Shown here: piece after piece, positions 1-5,407 of the stretch
Position numbering within the stretch: position 1 is the first letter of the stretch
Layout of the letters: every line of letters begins with the position of its first letter
NCBI GenBank assembly: GCA_017964055.1
Contig: JAGCSS010000148.1
Location: 1 to 5,407, forward strand
Length of the DNA: 5,407 bases
Origin: Lachnospiraceae bacterium
Lineage (GTDB): Bacteria > Bacillota > Clostridia > Lachnospirales > Lachnospiraceae
Reading direction: 5' to 3'
Made by a program: the position numbers and the translations under genes
The notes under the pieces: model-generated
Databases searched by the model: none
The model's input: only the letters and a program-made list of their open reading frames with translations
What the model was told of the DNA's origin: nothing

Positions 1-334
1 GAACTTCAAACACGACGCGGTCCTCTTCCACACTCAGCAGCTCTGCACTGCCGGGCATCTTTGATATGAGCGCCGCTTTTGCGATCTCAGCCGTCACGGC
101 GGGAGTGCCTTCGATCACTTCTTTGATCAGGTATTCGGCCTCCTGCGCGATACCCTCGGCTTCATAATAGCCCGACACGGCCGATGCCGAGGTCCTGGCC
201 ATCTTCAGTCCGCTGTACGCCGCCCTCACCGCAAGTATTGAAAATACCGCGAGACCGAGGACCGTAAGCAGAAGGATTATCGAAGGTCCGCCGATATTCA
301 TTTTGAAGGAATTGTTGTTAGCCTGATTAGACAT
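1..334 (-). CDS. Single-pass membrane protein of pilus/secretion cluster, pilin-like (partial, C-terminus missing)
   Basis: This open frame of 111 codons starts at ATG 334 and runs off the left edge, so the C-terminus is not seen. A GAGGA ribosome binding site lies at 349-345, 10 bases before the start. The protein begins with a short polar stretch rich in Asn (residues 1-13). A Gly-Gly pair (15-16) and one long hydrophobic segment (about 17-40) follow, and then a charged, probably helical region with many Ala and Glu. This layout is that of a pilin-like or pseudopilin protein with an N-terminal membrane helix and an extracellular remainder. It lacks the Glu5 of canonical prepilins; if cleavage occurred after Gly16, position 5 would be Leu. 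GspK of type II secretion also lacks Glu5, and this gene sits last in the visible string, but equating it with GspK is inference. Similar short membrane proteins are, from memory, found beside GspF genes in Clostridia. Its exact role is unknown. Confidence 0.82.
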   Translation of the reverse strand, partial: MSNQANNNSFKMNIGGPSIILLLTVLGLAVFSILAVRAAYSGLKMARTSASAVSGYYEAEGIAQEAEYLIKEVIEGTPAVTAEIAKAALISKMPGSAELLSVEEDRVVFEV

Positions 335-364
335 AGTCCTGCTATCCTCACTATACACCTAATT

Positions 365-395
365 ATGTTACAATTCAAGGGTAATTTTGTGTCAA
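365..395 (-). promoter_or_regulatory. Possible internal promoter before the leftmost gene
   Basis: Reading the minus strand, a perfect -35 hexamer TTGACA lies at 395-390 and a -10-like TAACAT at 370-365. The spacer is 19 bp, longer than the preferred 17. Transcription would start near 358 and give a leader of about 24 bases carrying the GAGGA ribosome binding site at 349-345. The 98-bp gap is the longest in the gene string and far more AT-rich than the genes, which fits a promoter region. The long spacer and imperfect -10 keep this tentative; the gene could equally be reached by read-through. Confidence 0.35.
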
Positions 396-418
396 AATAA
401 TGAAATTTGTAACAATTC
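366..418. repeat. Two copies of TGTWACAATTC, 42 bp apart (possible operator pair)
   Basis: The plus strand carries TGTTACAATTC at 366-376 and TGTAACAATTC at 408-418, differing at one base. They are in the same orientation and 42 bp apart, about four helical turns. The core TTGTNACAA is itself close to a dyad, complete in the right copy. The left copy overlaps the possible -10 element of the internal promoter, and the right copy lies upstream of its -35. This arrangement suits a DNA-binding regulator, but no known regulator was matched, and short AT-rich repeats can arise by chance. Confidence 0.35.
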
Positions 419-432
419 TATGTATCCTGTAC

Positions 433-840
433 TCATCCGATCGGGATGTAATAGGACGTCACAACCTCAGCGAGCTGTTCCTTGCCCTCAACATCCACGG
501 TGATCTTAACATCGGTAAGAGTGCCTGTTTTGCCGCTCGAACGGTCCGTAACCTCGGTCGTCATGCTGAAGAACGCATCCGCCTCGGAGCAGCTGTTCCA
601 TTCTTTGTCAAAGTATGCCTTTTCGGTGCCCGAGACCTGCTCTGCCCCGCTCTTTAACGCCTCGATCCTGTTCTCCGCCATGATCGTGGCCTTACTGATA
701 TTGACCGAGCGTCCCTGCAGCTTATCCGCGGAAACATACAGTCTCATGATCGCCACGCTGACCAGAGCGAATATCGCGATGATGATGACCGATTCCACCA
801 GAGGAAGTCTTACGGCCGCGCCGTTATCGTATTTTGCCAT
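433..840 (-). CDS. Prepilin-like protein with degenerate cleavage motif
   Basis: This 135-residue protein starts with ten polar or small residues, then RLPLVE (11-16) and a hydrophobic helix (about 14-33). This matches the type IV prepilin layout of a short leader, Leu-Val-Glu at positions 3-5 of the mature protein, then the helix that packs in the pilus core. The usual Gly before the cut is Arg11, the usual Phe1 is Leu12, and Pro13 stands at position 2. Cleavage by the prepilin peptidase is therefore uncertain. The remainder looks like a small soluble domain, with one Cys (84) and a hydrophobic end. Its ATG overlaps the TAA of the gene before it by one base (TAATG), and a GGAGGGGG ribosome binding site lies inside that gene 10 bases before the start, so translation is probably coupled. 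It is likely a minor pilin or pseudopilin (GspI- or GspH-like); the exact counterpart cannot be assigned by eye. Confidence 0.85.
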   Translation of the reverse strand: MAKYDNGAAVRLPLVESVIIIAIFALVSVAIMRLYVSADKLQGRSVNISKATIMAENRIEALKSGAEQVSGTEKAYFDKEWNSCSEADAFFSMTTEVTDRSSGKTGTLTDVKITVDVEGKEQLAEVVTSYYIPIG

Positions 841-1355
841 TATCTGCCAGCCCCCTCCGTACTTCTTAAATAAACGGTCAGCGACTCTTTGCTGCCGCTC
901 GCGTTGCCTGCCGAAAGAGTGATGGTACCGTCGCCGCCTTTGATCTCAAAGGAGTCGATCTCTATGGCCTCGAAGCCGAAATCAAGATCCGGATCCCCGT
1001 AGCCCTCGGCCTGCATCAGTTCGCACAGATACCCGTTCCTGAAATAGACCATCGTATCGTAGATATCGCCTTCGAGCTCTTCCCTCAGTACCAGCACGTC
1101 CGTGCCGTCGATCCGCTCGACAGATACACTGCCCTGCGCATCGTACTGGCGTATCTTCGTCGCAACGAAGGAGAGCGAGGTCCTCAGCTCAAAGTTTTCG
1201 TTTGCCGCCAGCACTATCCTCTCATACTCTCTCGTTCCGGCGCTCAACAGCACGAGCGCGGCTATTGCAAAGAACGCGATTATGATGATCGTGCTGCCCG
1301 CGCTGACGAGAGCGCTGCGGCTTTTGACCTTTTTTTCATCGTTAGTGTTCTGCAT
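840..1355 (-). CDS. DUF4860 family single-pass membrane protein, pseudopilin-like
   Basis: This is a 171-residue protein with a charged, Lys-rich N-terminus (1-13) and one hydrophobic helix (about 20-39). A helical stretch leads into a predominantly beta C-terminal domain. The segment around 58-72 (TSLSFVATKIRQYD), the following V-x-V-x-x-x-DG-x-x-x-LVL pattern (77-90) and the YDTMVYFRNGYLCEL region (99-113) resemble, from memory, the DUF4860 family found next to GspF and pilin genes in Lachnospiraceae. The function of the family is not established. The overall plan of helix plus beta domain resembles GspJ/PilW-type minor pseudopilins. Gly20 sits just before the helix where a prepilin cut would fall, but there is no Glu5. 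The ATG at 1355 follows a GGGGG ribosome binding site with only 4 bases between. The stop codon overlaps the next start by one base. A secreted-side, pilus-tip role is inference. Confidence 0.85.
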   Translation of the reverse strand: MQNTNDEKKVKSRSALVSAGSTIIIIAFFAIAALVLLSAGTREYERIVLAANENFELRTSLSFVATKIRQYDAQGSVSVERIDGTDVLVLREELEGDIYDTMVYFRNGYLCELMQAEGYGDPDLDFGFEAIEIDSFEIKGGDGTITLSAGNASGSKESLTVYLRSTEGAGR

Positions 1356-1373
1356 ATATCCCCCGCATCAATC

Positions 1374-1697
1374 CTATTTCCTGAATACCGCGATATTCGG
1401 GCTGACGTTCGCAGCCGCGCAGTCATAGGTTACCTGGAAATGATCGTAATCGATCTTAACGCCGTAATTCTCGATCAGATAATCAAGCTGAGCGGGATAG
1501 CGCCCCTCATCCGCATAGCACTGCACCGTAGCCTTTTTGATCGCGGCCAGGGTCAGTTGCCTGTCCTGCTCGAGCGAAAGATTGTTGAACTTATACACTC
1601 CGAGGATAAATATCACAAGTATCGCCGTACAGAGCAATATGGGAAGCACAATGGATTTAAAGATGTATTTCTGACGGTTCTGTCTGAAATTCTTCAT
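1374..1697 (-). CDS. Small GspG-like pseudopilin, no prepilin cleavage motif
   Basis: This 107-residue protein has a basic N-terminus (1-14, several Lys, Arg and Gln), one membrane helix (about 15-35) and a short exposed domain. The stretch at 61-80, YADEGRYPAQLDYLIENYGV, has the Tyr-x-x-x-x-Gly-x-Tyr-Pro-x-x-Leu-x-x-Leu pattern typical of the helix after the membrane segment in GspG and other small pseudopilins. Cys60 and Cys93 could form a disulfide outside the membrane. No Gly-Phe-Thr-Leu-Glu type motif precedes the helix, so it may stay anchored uncleaved. The start at 1697 follows a GGAGA ribosome binding site with a 9-base spacer. It lies 42 bp after the GspF gene and 18 bp before the DUF4860 gene, the position GspG holds after GspF in type II secretion operons. 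The pseudopilin assignment rests on layout and the YP motif; it is not a firm family match. Confidence 0.82.
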   Translation of the reverse strand: MKNFRQNRQKYIFKSIVLPILLCTAILVIFILGVYKFNNLSLEQDRQLTLAAIKKATVQCYADEGRYPAQLDYLIENYGVKIDYDHFQVTYDCAAANVSPNIAVFRK

Positions 1698-1739
1698 GTC
1701 CGATAATCTCCGTTCAATACATATAATCAGTCACCGGTA

Positions 1740-3056
1740 TCAGCCTACGGAAGAGATCATGCTCACGAGCGGGAGCATAACCGCAAGCAGTACCGCGCCT
1801 ACCATCAGTGAAAGTACTACAAAGAGCGTGGTCTCGATAACGGTTGTAAGCCTGCCCAGAGCTGCCGAGGTCTTGTCGTTGTACTGCTCGGAAAGCTTTG
1901 TGAATATCTCGTCCGTGCCGCCGGTCTTGGCTGCCACGCTGATAAGTCTGGCTTCCATGCCGACGATCAGTCCGCTCTGACGTACCGCCTCATCGAAAGG
2001 AGCGCTGTTCTTATAGAGCTCAAGGCACTTCTCGATGCGATGCTTTACGATCTCGTTGTCACAGTTTTCGATCTCGCGCTCGAGACCCTCGCGGATATCC
2101 ATGCCGCTGGCCATCATAAGAGCGATCGATGAAATGAACTTACCGGTAGCCATCAGTACCATGATGTTCCTGATGGGTCCGAAGCCGTTGGCAGCCTTCG
2201 ATAAAACCCTTGCTCCCGACTTGGTCCTGCTCCAGAGCACGACAAGGAGGATCACTGCGAAGATCGCGCAGATGATGACTGCGATGATCCTGCCCGCGGT
2301 AAGTCCCGCGGTGAGTACGTTCTCTGTGGATGCCGCCACATCCGAGCTCAGCTCGGTAAACATTCTCTCGAACATAGGAAGTATCTTCCATACGAGCACT
2401 ACCATGATCGCCGCCATAACGGCAAACAGGATCATGGGATACGCTATGGCGCTCCTGAGGCCCGCCTTTACGCGGCTGTCGCGCTCATAGTACTCGGCCA
2501 GTGACTTCATAACGTCCTCGAGACGTCCCGTCTTCTCGCCGACCTCTACCATGTGCACCATGTACTCCGGGAACGCGCCCGTAGCTGTAAGTGCCTTATA
2601 GAGAGGGATATTCTCCTTTACCTGGAGATCGATCTGGCGGAGTACCTCTTTTGTCTTGGCATCCTCCATCTCGCTGTAGAGCATGTAGGTGCCTTCGTAA
2701 ACCGAGATACCGCCCTTTAAGAGCATGGCGATCTGATCGCAGAACATCGCGATCTCATCGGAATTGAACTTTTTCTTTTTGCCCTTGCCGCTGTCCGCGG
2801 GAGCCGCCTCGAGATCCTTTTTCTCCTCTTTTACGGCCGCTGCGGCGGGAGCTTCCTTTTTCGGCTCTGCGCCGAGATTCGGGTTAAAGCCCGTATCGTC
2901 CGCTCCGAGACCCGGATCGAAGCCTGTGTCGTCGGCTCCGAGATTGGGATTGAAGCCGGTGTCGTCGGCCCCGAGATTAGGGTTGTAGCCCGTATCGTCC
3001 TTTTTGCTGTCGTTTCCCAGATTGGGATTGTACTCGTAGGTATTGTCGTCAGCCAT
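1740..3056 (-). CDS. Type II secretion / type IV pilus inner-membrane platform protein, GspF/PilC family, with N-terminal repeats
   Basis: This protein forms the membrane platform on which a GspE/PilB-type ATPase drives assembly of the pilus or pseudopilus. At 438 residues it is somewhat longer than usual (about 350-410) because of an unusual first 96 residues. That tail has an acidic region with four 11-residue repeats (20-63), an Ala/Lys/Glu linker, and a KGKKKK basic patch (91-96). Two GspF domains follow. The first (about 98-225) begins with the FNSDEIAMFCDQIAMLLKGG segment and has EVGEKTGRLEDVM at 171-183. The second (about 302-430) has the matching AAKTGGTDEIF at 375-385. Membrane helices lie near 202-227, 255-275 and 408-433, the standard three. 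The start is fixed at 3056 because a TAA stop lies two codons upstream in frame. The ribosome binding site is an odd GGGGGG 14 bases away. The gene follows the HD-GYP gene by 45 bp and heads the pseudopilin genes. Confidence 0.95.
   Translation of the reverse strand: MADDNTYEYNPNLGNDSKKDDTGYNPNLGADDTGFNPNLGADDTGFDPGLGADDTGFNPNLGAEPKKEAPAAAAVKEEKKDLEAAPADSGKGKKKKFNSDEIAMFCDQIAMLLKGGISVYEGTYMLYSEMEDAKTKEVLRQIDLQVKENIPLYKALTATGAFPEYMVHMVEVGEKTGRLEDVMKSLAEYYERDSRVKAGLRSAIAYPMILFAVMAAIMVVLVWKILPMFERMFTELSSDVAASTENVLTAGLTAGRIIAVIICAIFAVILLVVLWSRTKSGARVLSKAANGFGPIRNIMVLMATGKFISSIALMMASGMDIREGLEREIENCDNEIVKHRIEKCLELYKNSAPFDEAVRQSGLIVGMEARLISVAAKTGGTDEIFTKLSEQYNDKTSAALGRLTTVIETTLFVVLSLMVGAVLLAVMLPLVSMISSVG
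2868..2999 (-). repeat. Four tandem 33-bp units coding for DDTGFNPNLGA in GspF
   Basis: Units lie at 2967-2999, 2934-2966, 2901-2933 and 2868-2900. They encode DDTGYNPNLGA, DDTGFNPNLGA, DDTGFDPGLGA and DDTGFNPNLGA (residues 20-63 of the GspF protein). A half copy, YNPNLG, precedes them at residues 9-14. The second and fourth units encode the same peptide but differ at 7 of 33 bases, all silent. The tail is acidic, rich in Gly, Asn and Pro, and probably disordered. As GspF N-termini face the cytoplasm, it is likely cytoplasmic. Confidence 0.95.
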
Positions 3057-3070
3057 CTGTTATGTACCGT

Positions 3071-3076
3071 CCCCCC
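3071..3076 (-). promoter_or_regulatory. Unusual all-G ribosome binding site of the GspF gene
   Basis: The minus strand reads GGGGGG, then 14 bases, then the ATG at 3056. No better purine stretch lies closer, and an in-frame TAA bars any upstream start. Six G residues can pair with a CCUCC anti-Shine-Dalgarno only through a G-U pair, and the spacing is longer than the usual 5-10 bases. Translation may therefore be weak or aided by the upstream gene. Confidence 0.5.
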
Positions 3077-3101
3077 AAATAGATTTTCAATACTTCAGTG
3101 C

Positions 3102-4187
3102 TTATATGATCTCTGATATCTTTATGTCCCTGTTCTTGGCCAGGTCCACAAAGATGTCGTCCACCTGCACAACAGGCTTTGAAAGCTCGGCGTTGTTCAG
3201 AAGGACTATCTTACCCACCTGATCGTTCGAGAGTCTCACATTGTGATTTATGAACACCTGCGTGATCTGCTCGAGCAGCGGGATAAGGAACTTGGGATTG
3301 TATTTGTGCGCATCGTCGTTCTGGAGCATCCTTACCACATCGAACGGGCACACTCTCGGTCTGTATATACGGTCGCTGGTCATCGCGTCGTAAACGTCCG
3401 CGATGGCGATGATCATGGCAAAATTCTCGATCTGCTCTCCGTTCTTTCCGAACGGGTATCCGCTGCCGTCGGCCCTCTCGTGGTGCTGCAGCGCGGCCAT
3501 CTTGATACGGTCGTCGATATTTTTGTCTTTCAGGAGCTCATAGCCCCTTAAAGTGTGGGTCTTGACTATCTGATATTCCTCGGCGGTCAGAGAATCCGGC
3601 TTTGAGATGATCTCGCGCGGTATCACCGTCTTTCCGATGTCATGGAGCAGTCCCGCAAGCGTCAGTATCCTCTCGGACTCCTCTCCGAGCTCGAGCCATT
3701 TCGCGAAACAGCCTGCGATCAGCGAAACATTGACGCTGTGCATATAGGTCATCTCGTCGTACTCGCGGATACAGTGGAGCATGTTGAATACCTTTGTCCT
3801 GCTGCCGCTCGAGCCGACCATACGGTCAACCTCAGCGATCAGGTAGTCCTCGTCGATCTCGGTGCCCTCCGTGATCACGGAATTGATCGTGTTCTGCAGG
3901 GCCGAAACGGCATGGTCGTAATTTTTTGAGAACTCCCTGAACTCAACGCTGTTCTTCAGCTGCTGGACAAAGCTCTGATCGTCGTTTGCCTCTTCTTCCT
4001 CGTAAACGATGATCGTATCGATGGAGTAGAACATTATCTTGGAAATTTTCTGCGCATCAAGAATTGAATGCTTATTCAGGATAACCTGATTGTTGCGCGA
4101 ATAGATATCCTGCGCCAGTTCCATACCAAGAGTGGCGCGGCTGATCGGTATTCTTTTTGACGGTCTCTTCTCTTCGCTGTCTTTCAC
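3102..4187 (-). CDS. HD-GYP domain cyclic-di-GMP phosphodiesterase
   Basis: Proteins of this family hydrolyse the second messenger c-di-GMP to pGpG or GMP at a di- or tri-metal site. With the start at GTG 4187 the protein has 361 residues and no membrane segment or signal peptide, so it is cytoplasmic. Residues about 12-62 form a small N-terminal domain of the kind often fused to HD-GYP in Clostridia (GMELAQDIYS at 21-30). A helical linker follows, then the HD-GYP domain (about 131-315). His150, the His182-Asp183 pair in LLHDIGK, His211, His235-His236 in HHERADGSGYP (235-245) and Asp264 in IADVYDAMTSDR are all present, so the enzyme looks active. A C-terminal extension (about 316-361, with LSKPVVQVDDIFVDL) is, from memory, common in clostridial members. 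The frame is open back to a TTG at 4205, but the strong GGAGGGGG site six bases before the GTG, and a promoter placed to start RNA near 4209, favour the shorter form. It is the first gene of the pilus-type operon. Confidence 0.95.
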   Translation of the reverse strand: MKDSEEKRPSKRIPISRATLGMELAQDIYSRNNQVILNKHSILDAQKISKIMFYSIDTIIVYEEEEANDDQSFVQQLKNSVEFREFSKNYDHAVSALQNTINSVITEGTEIDEDYLIAEVDRMVGSSGSRTKVFNMLHCIREYDEMTYMHSVNVSLIAGCFAKWLELGEESERILTLAGLLHDIGKTVIPREIISKPDSLTAEEYQIVKTHTLRGYELLKDKNIDDRIKMAALQHHERADGSGYPFGKNGEQIENFAMIIAIADVYDAMTSDRIYRPRVCPFDVVRMLQNDDAHKYNPKFLIPLLEQITQVFINHNVRLSNDQVGKIVLLNNAELSKPVVQVDDIFVDLAKNRDIKISEII

Positions 4188-4193
4188 TGCAAT

Positions 4194-4201
4194 CCCCCTC
4201 C
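4194..4201 (-). promoter_or_regulatory. Ribosome binding site GGAGGGGG that sets the HD-GYP start
   Basis: The minus strand reads GGAGGGGG, then ATTGCA, then GTG at 4187. This near-ideal site and 6-base spacer choose the GTG over the upstream in-frame TTG at 4205. That TTG would put the site inside the coding region and leave almost no leader after the predicted transcription start. Confidence 0.88.
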
Positions 4202-4215
4202 ACAATTCTCAAATA

Positions 4216-4244
4216 ATTATACAACAGGCGGTGTCCGATGACAA
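4216..4244 (-). promoter_or_regulatory. Sigma-A-type promoter of the HD-GYP/pilus operon
   Basis: On the minus strand a -35 TTGTCA (4244-4239) and a perfect -10 TATAAT (4221-4216) are separated by exactly 17 bp. The stretch upstream (about 4245-4260) is rich in A and T and could act as an UP element. Transcription would begin near 4209, giving a leader of about 22 bases that consists of little beyond the ribosome binding site, so no riboswitch or leader control fits here. The promoter lies wholly in the 77-bp gap after the topoisomerase gene, which separates the housekeeping-type gene from the pilus-type operon. Confidence 0.85.
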
Positions 4245-4264
4245 ATAATTTTTGGAAAAAACAC

Positions 4265-5407
4265 CTATTTGTTATAGAATTTTGCCACCTGAGCGAAATT
4301 ATTCGTCAGCGCCGCGGACCAGTTGCCCTCTTTTGCGCCGTTTGTCCTCGATGAAACGAAGTCTTCGAGCTTTTTCATGTACTCGCCGGACGATATCGTA
4401 CCCTCCGCCACATAAGTCAGTCCTCGCTCCCAGCTCGCTGTAAGATCCGGGCGCAGCAGAGACTTGATCGATGCGTTCACAACCTCATAGACCAGCTCAC
4501 CCTGCAGCGAAGGTGTGATGATCTGGGTCTTTTTGTTCAGGTTGAGGTACGAGATGCTCACCAGCTTCTTAAGTATCTCGGCACGCGTCGCGCTCGTTCC
4601 GATACCGCTTCCCTTGATCTGGGCGCGCAGGTCCTCGTCCTCGATCAGCTGTCCCGCGTTCTCCATCGCGAGGATGATCGAGCCCGAGTTGTAGCGCTTG
4701 GGCGGTGAGGTCTCGCCGAGCTTGATCGAGAAACCGTCAACGGGCAGCTTCGCGCCCTTTTTGAGCTGTTCGAGCACCGCGAGCATGTCCGATCCGAGCT
4801 CCTGCTGCTCCTCCTCTTCGCCGTCGCGGGGCTGTGCGTCGTCCGCGCCCGCATCCGCAGGACGGTCGGCATCCTTTGCTCCGTTTTTGTTCTTATTTCT
4901 GTAAGGCTGCCCGCATTTGAGCCAGCCCTCCTCCATCAGCGTCTTGAAATTCGCGAAAAAGCTCTCGCCGCCGATATTCACGGTCAGCGCGATCTTGCGG
5001 TAAACGGCGGGCGGCAGGAAAATGCTCAGGAATCTCCTGCCTATCAGCTCATATACCTTGCCCTGAAGCGGCTTTAGCGATCCGAGCGCGTTCAGCCCCT
5101 GTCCCGTCGGGATGATCGCGTAGTGATCCGTTATCTGCTTATCGTTCGTATATTTTGTCTTTGCTATTTTCTTCCAGGTATCCGAGGCAAGTATCTGCTC
5201 AGCGAACTCCCTGAACTGACCTACGCCCGTGAGTCCTTTTATGTTCTTGTCGATCTCCTTTGCGACCGCGGTCGAGAGTACCCTCGCGTCGGTTCTCGGA
5301 TAGGTCACGAGCTTCTTCTCATATAGTTCCTGAACAATGTTCAAAGTCTCGTCAGGGCTTATTTTAAAGAGCTTTGAGCATTCGTTCTGCAGCTCGGCAA
5401 GGTTGAA
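4265..5407 (-). CDS. topB: DNA topoisomerase III-type (type IA) C-terminal part (partial, N-terminus outside window)
   Basis: Type IA topoisomerases cut one DNA strand through a tyrosine, pass another strand and reseal, relaxing negative supercoils and unlinking replication or recombination intermediates. The visible 380 residues run in from the right edge with no start. They begin with FNLAELQNECSKLFKI, a known segment ahead of the active site. Residue 36 is the predicted catalytic tyrosine in VTYPRTDAR, and HYAIIPT (95-101) is the conserved His motif. Further marks are PPKRYNSGSIILAMENAG (235-252) and GSGIGTSATRAEIL (266-279). An acidic, low-complexity insert rich in Asp, Ala and Glu at about 170-205 interrupts the core and is probably a disordered loop. 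The protein ends at FAQVAKFYNK with no C-terminal zinc-ribbon cysteines. The Toprim domain must lie beyond position 5407. TopB copies also occur on conjugative elements, but nothing here indicates one. The gene ends 77 bp before the HD-GYP start with no clear terminator. Confidence 0.93.
   Translation of the reverse strand, partial: FNLAELQNECSKLFKISPDETLNIVQELYEKKLVTYPRTDARVLSTAVAKEIDKNIKGLTGVGQFREFAEQILASDTWKKIAKTKYTNDKQITDHYAIIPTGQGLNALGSLKPLQGKVYELIGRRFLSIFLPPAVYRKIALTVNIGGESFFANFKTLMEEGWLKCGQPYRNKNKNGAKDADRPADAGADDAQPRDGEEEEQQELGSDMLAVLEQLKKGAKLPVDGFSIKLGETSPPKRYNSGSIILAMENAGQLIEDEDLRAQIKGSGIGTSATRAEILKKLVSISYLNLNKKTQIITPSLQGELVYEVVNASIKSLLRPDLTASWERGLTYVAEGTISSGEYMKKLEDFVSSRTNGAKEGNWSAALTNNFAQVAKFYNK

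Noticed and set aside
350..378. Alternative promoter TTGAAT, 17 bp, TATAGT on the minus strand
   Set aside because: It would start RNA near 343, downstream of the GAGGA ribosome binding site at 349-345, leaving the gene without it.
402..418. GAATTGTTACAAATTTC as a hairpin
   Set aside because: The arms would leave a one-base loop, so it cannot fold as an RNA hairpin; it was kept only as a possible protein-binding dyad.
482..922. 146-codon open frame on the plus strand
   Set aside because: It lies opposite the prepilin-like and DUF4860 genes, has no ribosome binding site or recognisable domain, and is the mirror of hydrophobic coding sequence.
2035..2490. 151-codon open frame on the plus strand
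   Set aside because: It lies antisense inside the well-supported GspF gene; its hydrophobic parts only reflect the GspF membrane helices.
2764..2988. 74-codon plus-strand frame with repeats
   Set aside because: The repeats are the reverse complement of the GspF tail repeats, not an independent protein.
4230..4265. GGTGT/ACACC inverted repeat near the end of the topoisomerase gene as a terminator
   Set aside because: The five-base arms enclose 26 bases and no T run follows the second arm on the minus strand, so it is not a credible rho-independent terminator.
4645..4872. 75-codon minus-strand frame rich in Arg and Ser
   Set aside because: It overlaps the topoisomerase gene in another frame, and its composition follows from the GC-rich acidic linker.

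Overview
All seven genes recognised here read on the minus strand, so transcription runs from the right end of the window to the left. Balanced GC content with AT-rich promoters, GGAGGGGG-type ribosome binding sites, and the protein types (clostridial HD-GYP protein, DUF4860 protein, short GspF/pseudopilin cluster) suggest a Gram-positive member of the Clostridia, most likely Lachnospiraceae. That placement is recognition from memory, not a database search.

Right end (5407 to 4265): the C-terminal 380 residues of a type IA topoisomerase of the topoisomerase III (TopB) kind. Its Toprim half lies outside the window. A short AT-rich gap follows, with a strong sigma-A-like promoter (TTGTCA, 17 bp, TATAAT) that marks the start of a new transcription unit.

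Centre and left (4187 to 1): that promoter drives a compact gene string. It encodes an HD-GYP cyclic-di-GMP phosphodiesterase, a GspF/PilC inner-membrane platform protein, and four small single-pass proteins. These four are a GspG-like pseudopilin, a DUF4860 protein, a protein with a degenerate prepilin motif, and a partial protein that runs off the left edge. Gene spacing is 45, 42 and 18 bp and then a 1-base overlap, so the first five genes look like one operon. A 98-bp AT-rich gap before the last gene holds a possible second promoter and two copies of a small repeat.

Taken together this looks like part of a type IV pilus or type II secretion-like machine of a Gram-positive bacterium, whose assembly or activity may be tuned by c-di-GMP through the first gene. 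The GspE/PilB ATPase and prepilin peptidase expected for such a machine are not in the window. The oddest elements are four 11-residue repeats at the N-terminus of GspF, identical or nearly so in protein but diverged at silent sites, and a set of pilin-like proteins none of which has a full canonical prepilin cleavage motif. No RNA genes, CRISPR arrays, insertion sequences or convincing terminators were seen, and no stretch over 300 bp lacks a gene.
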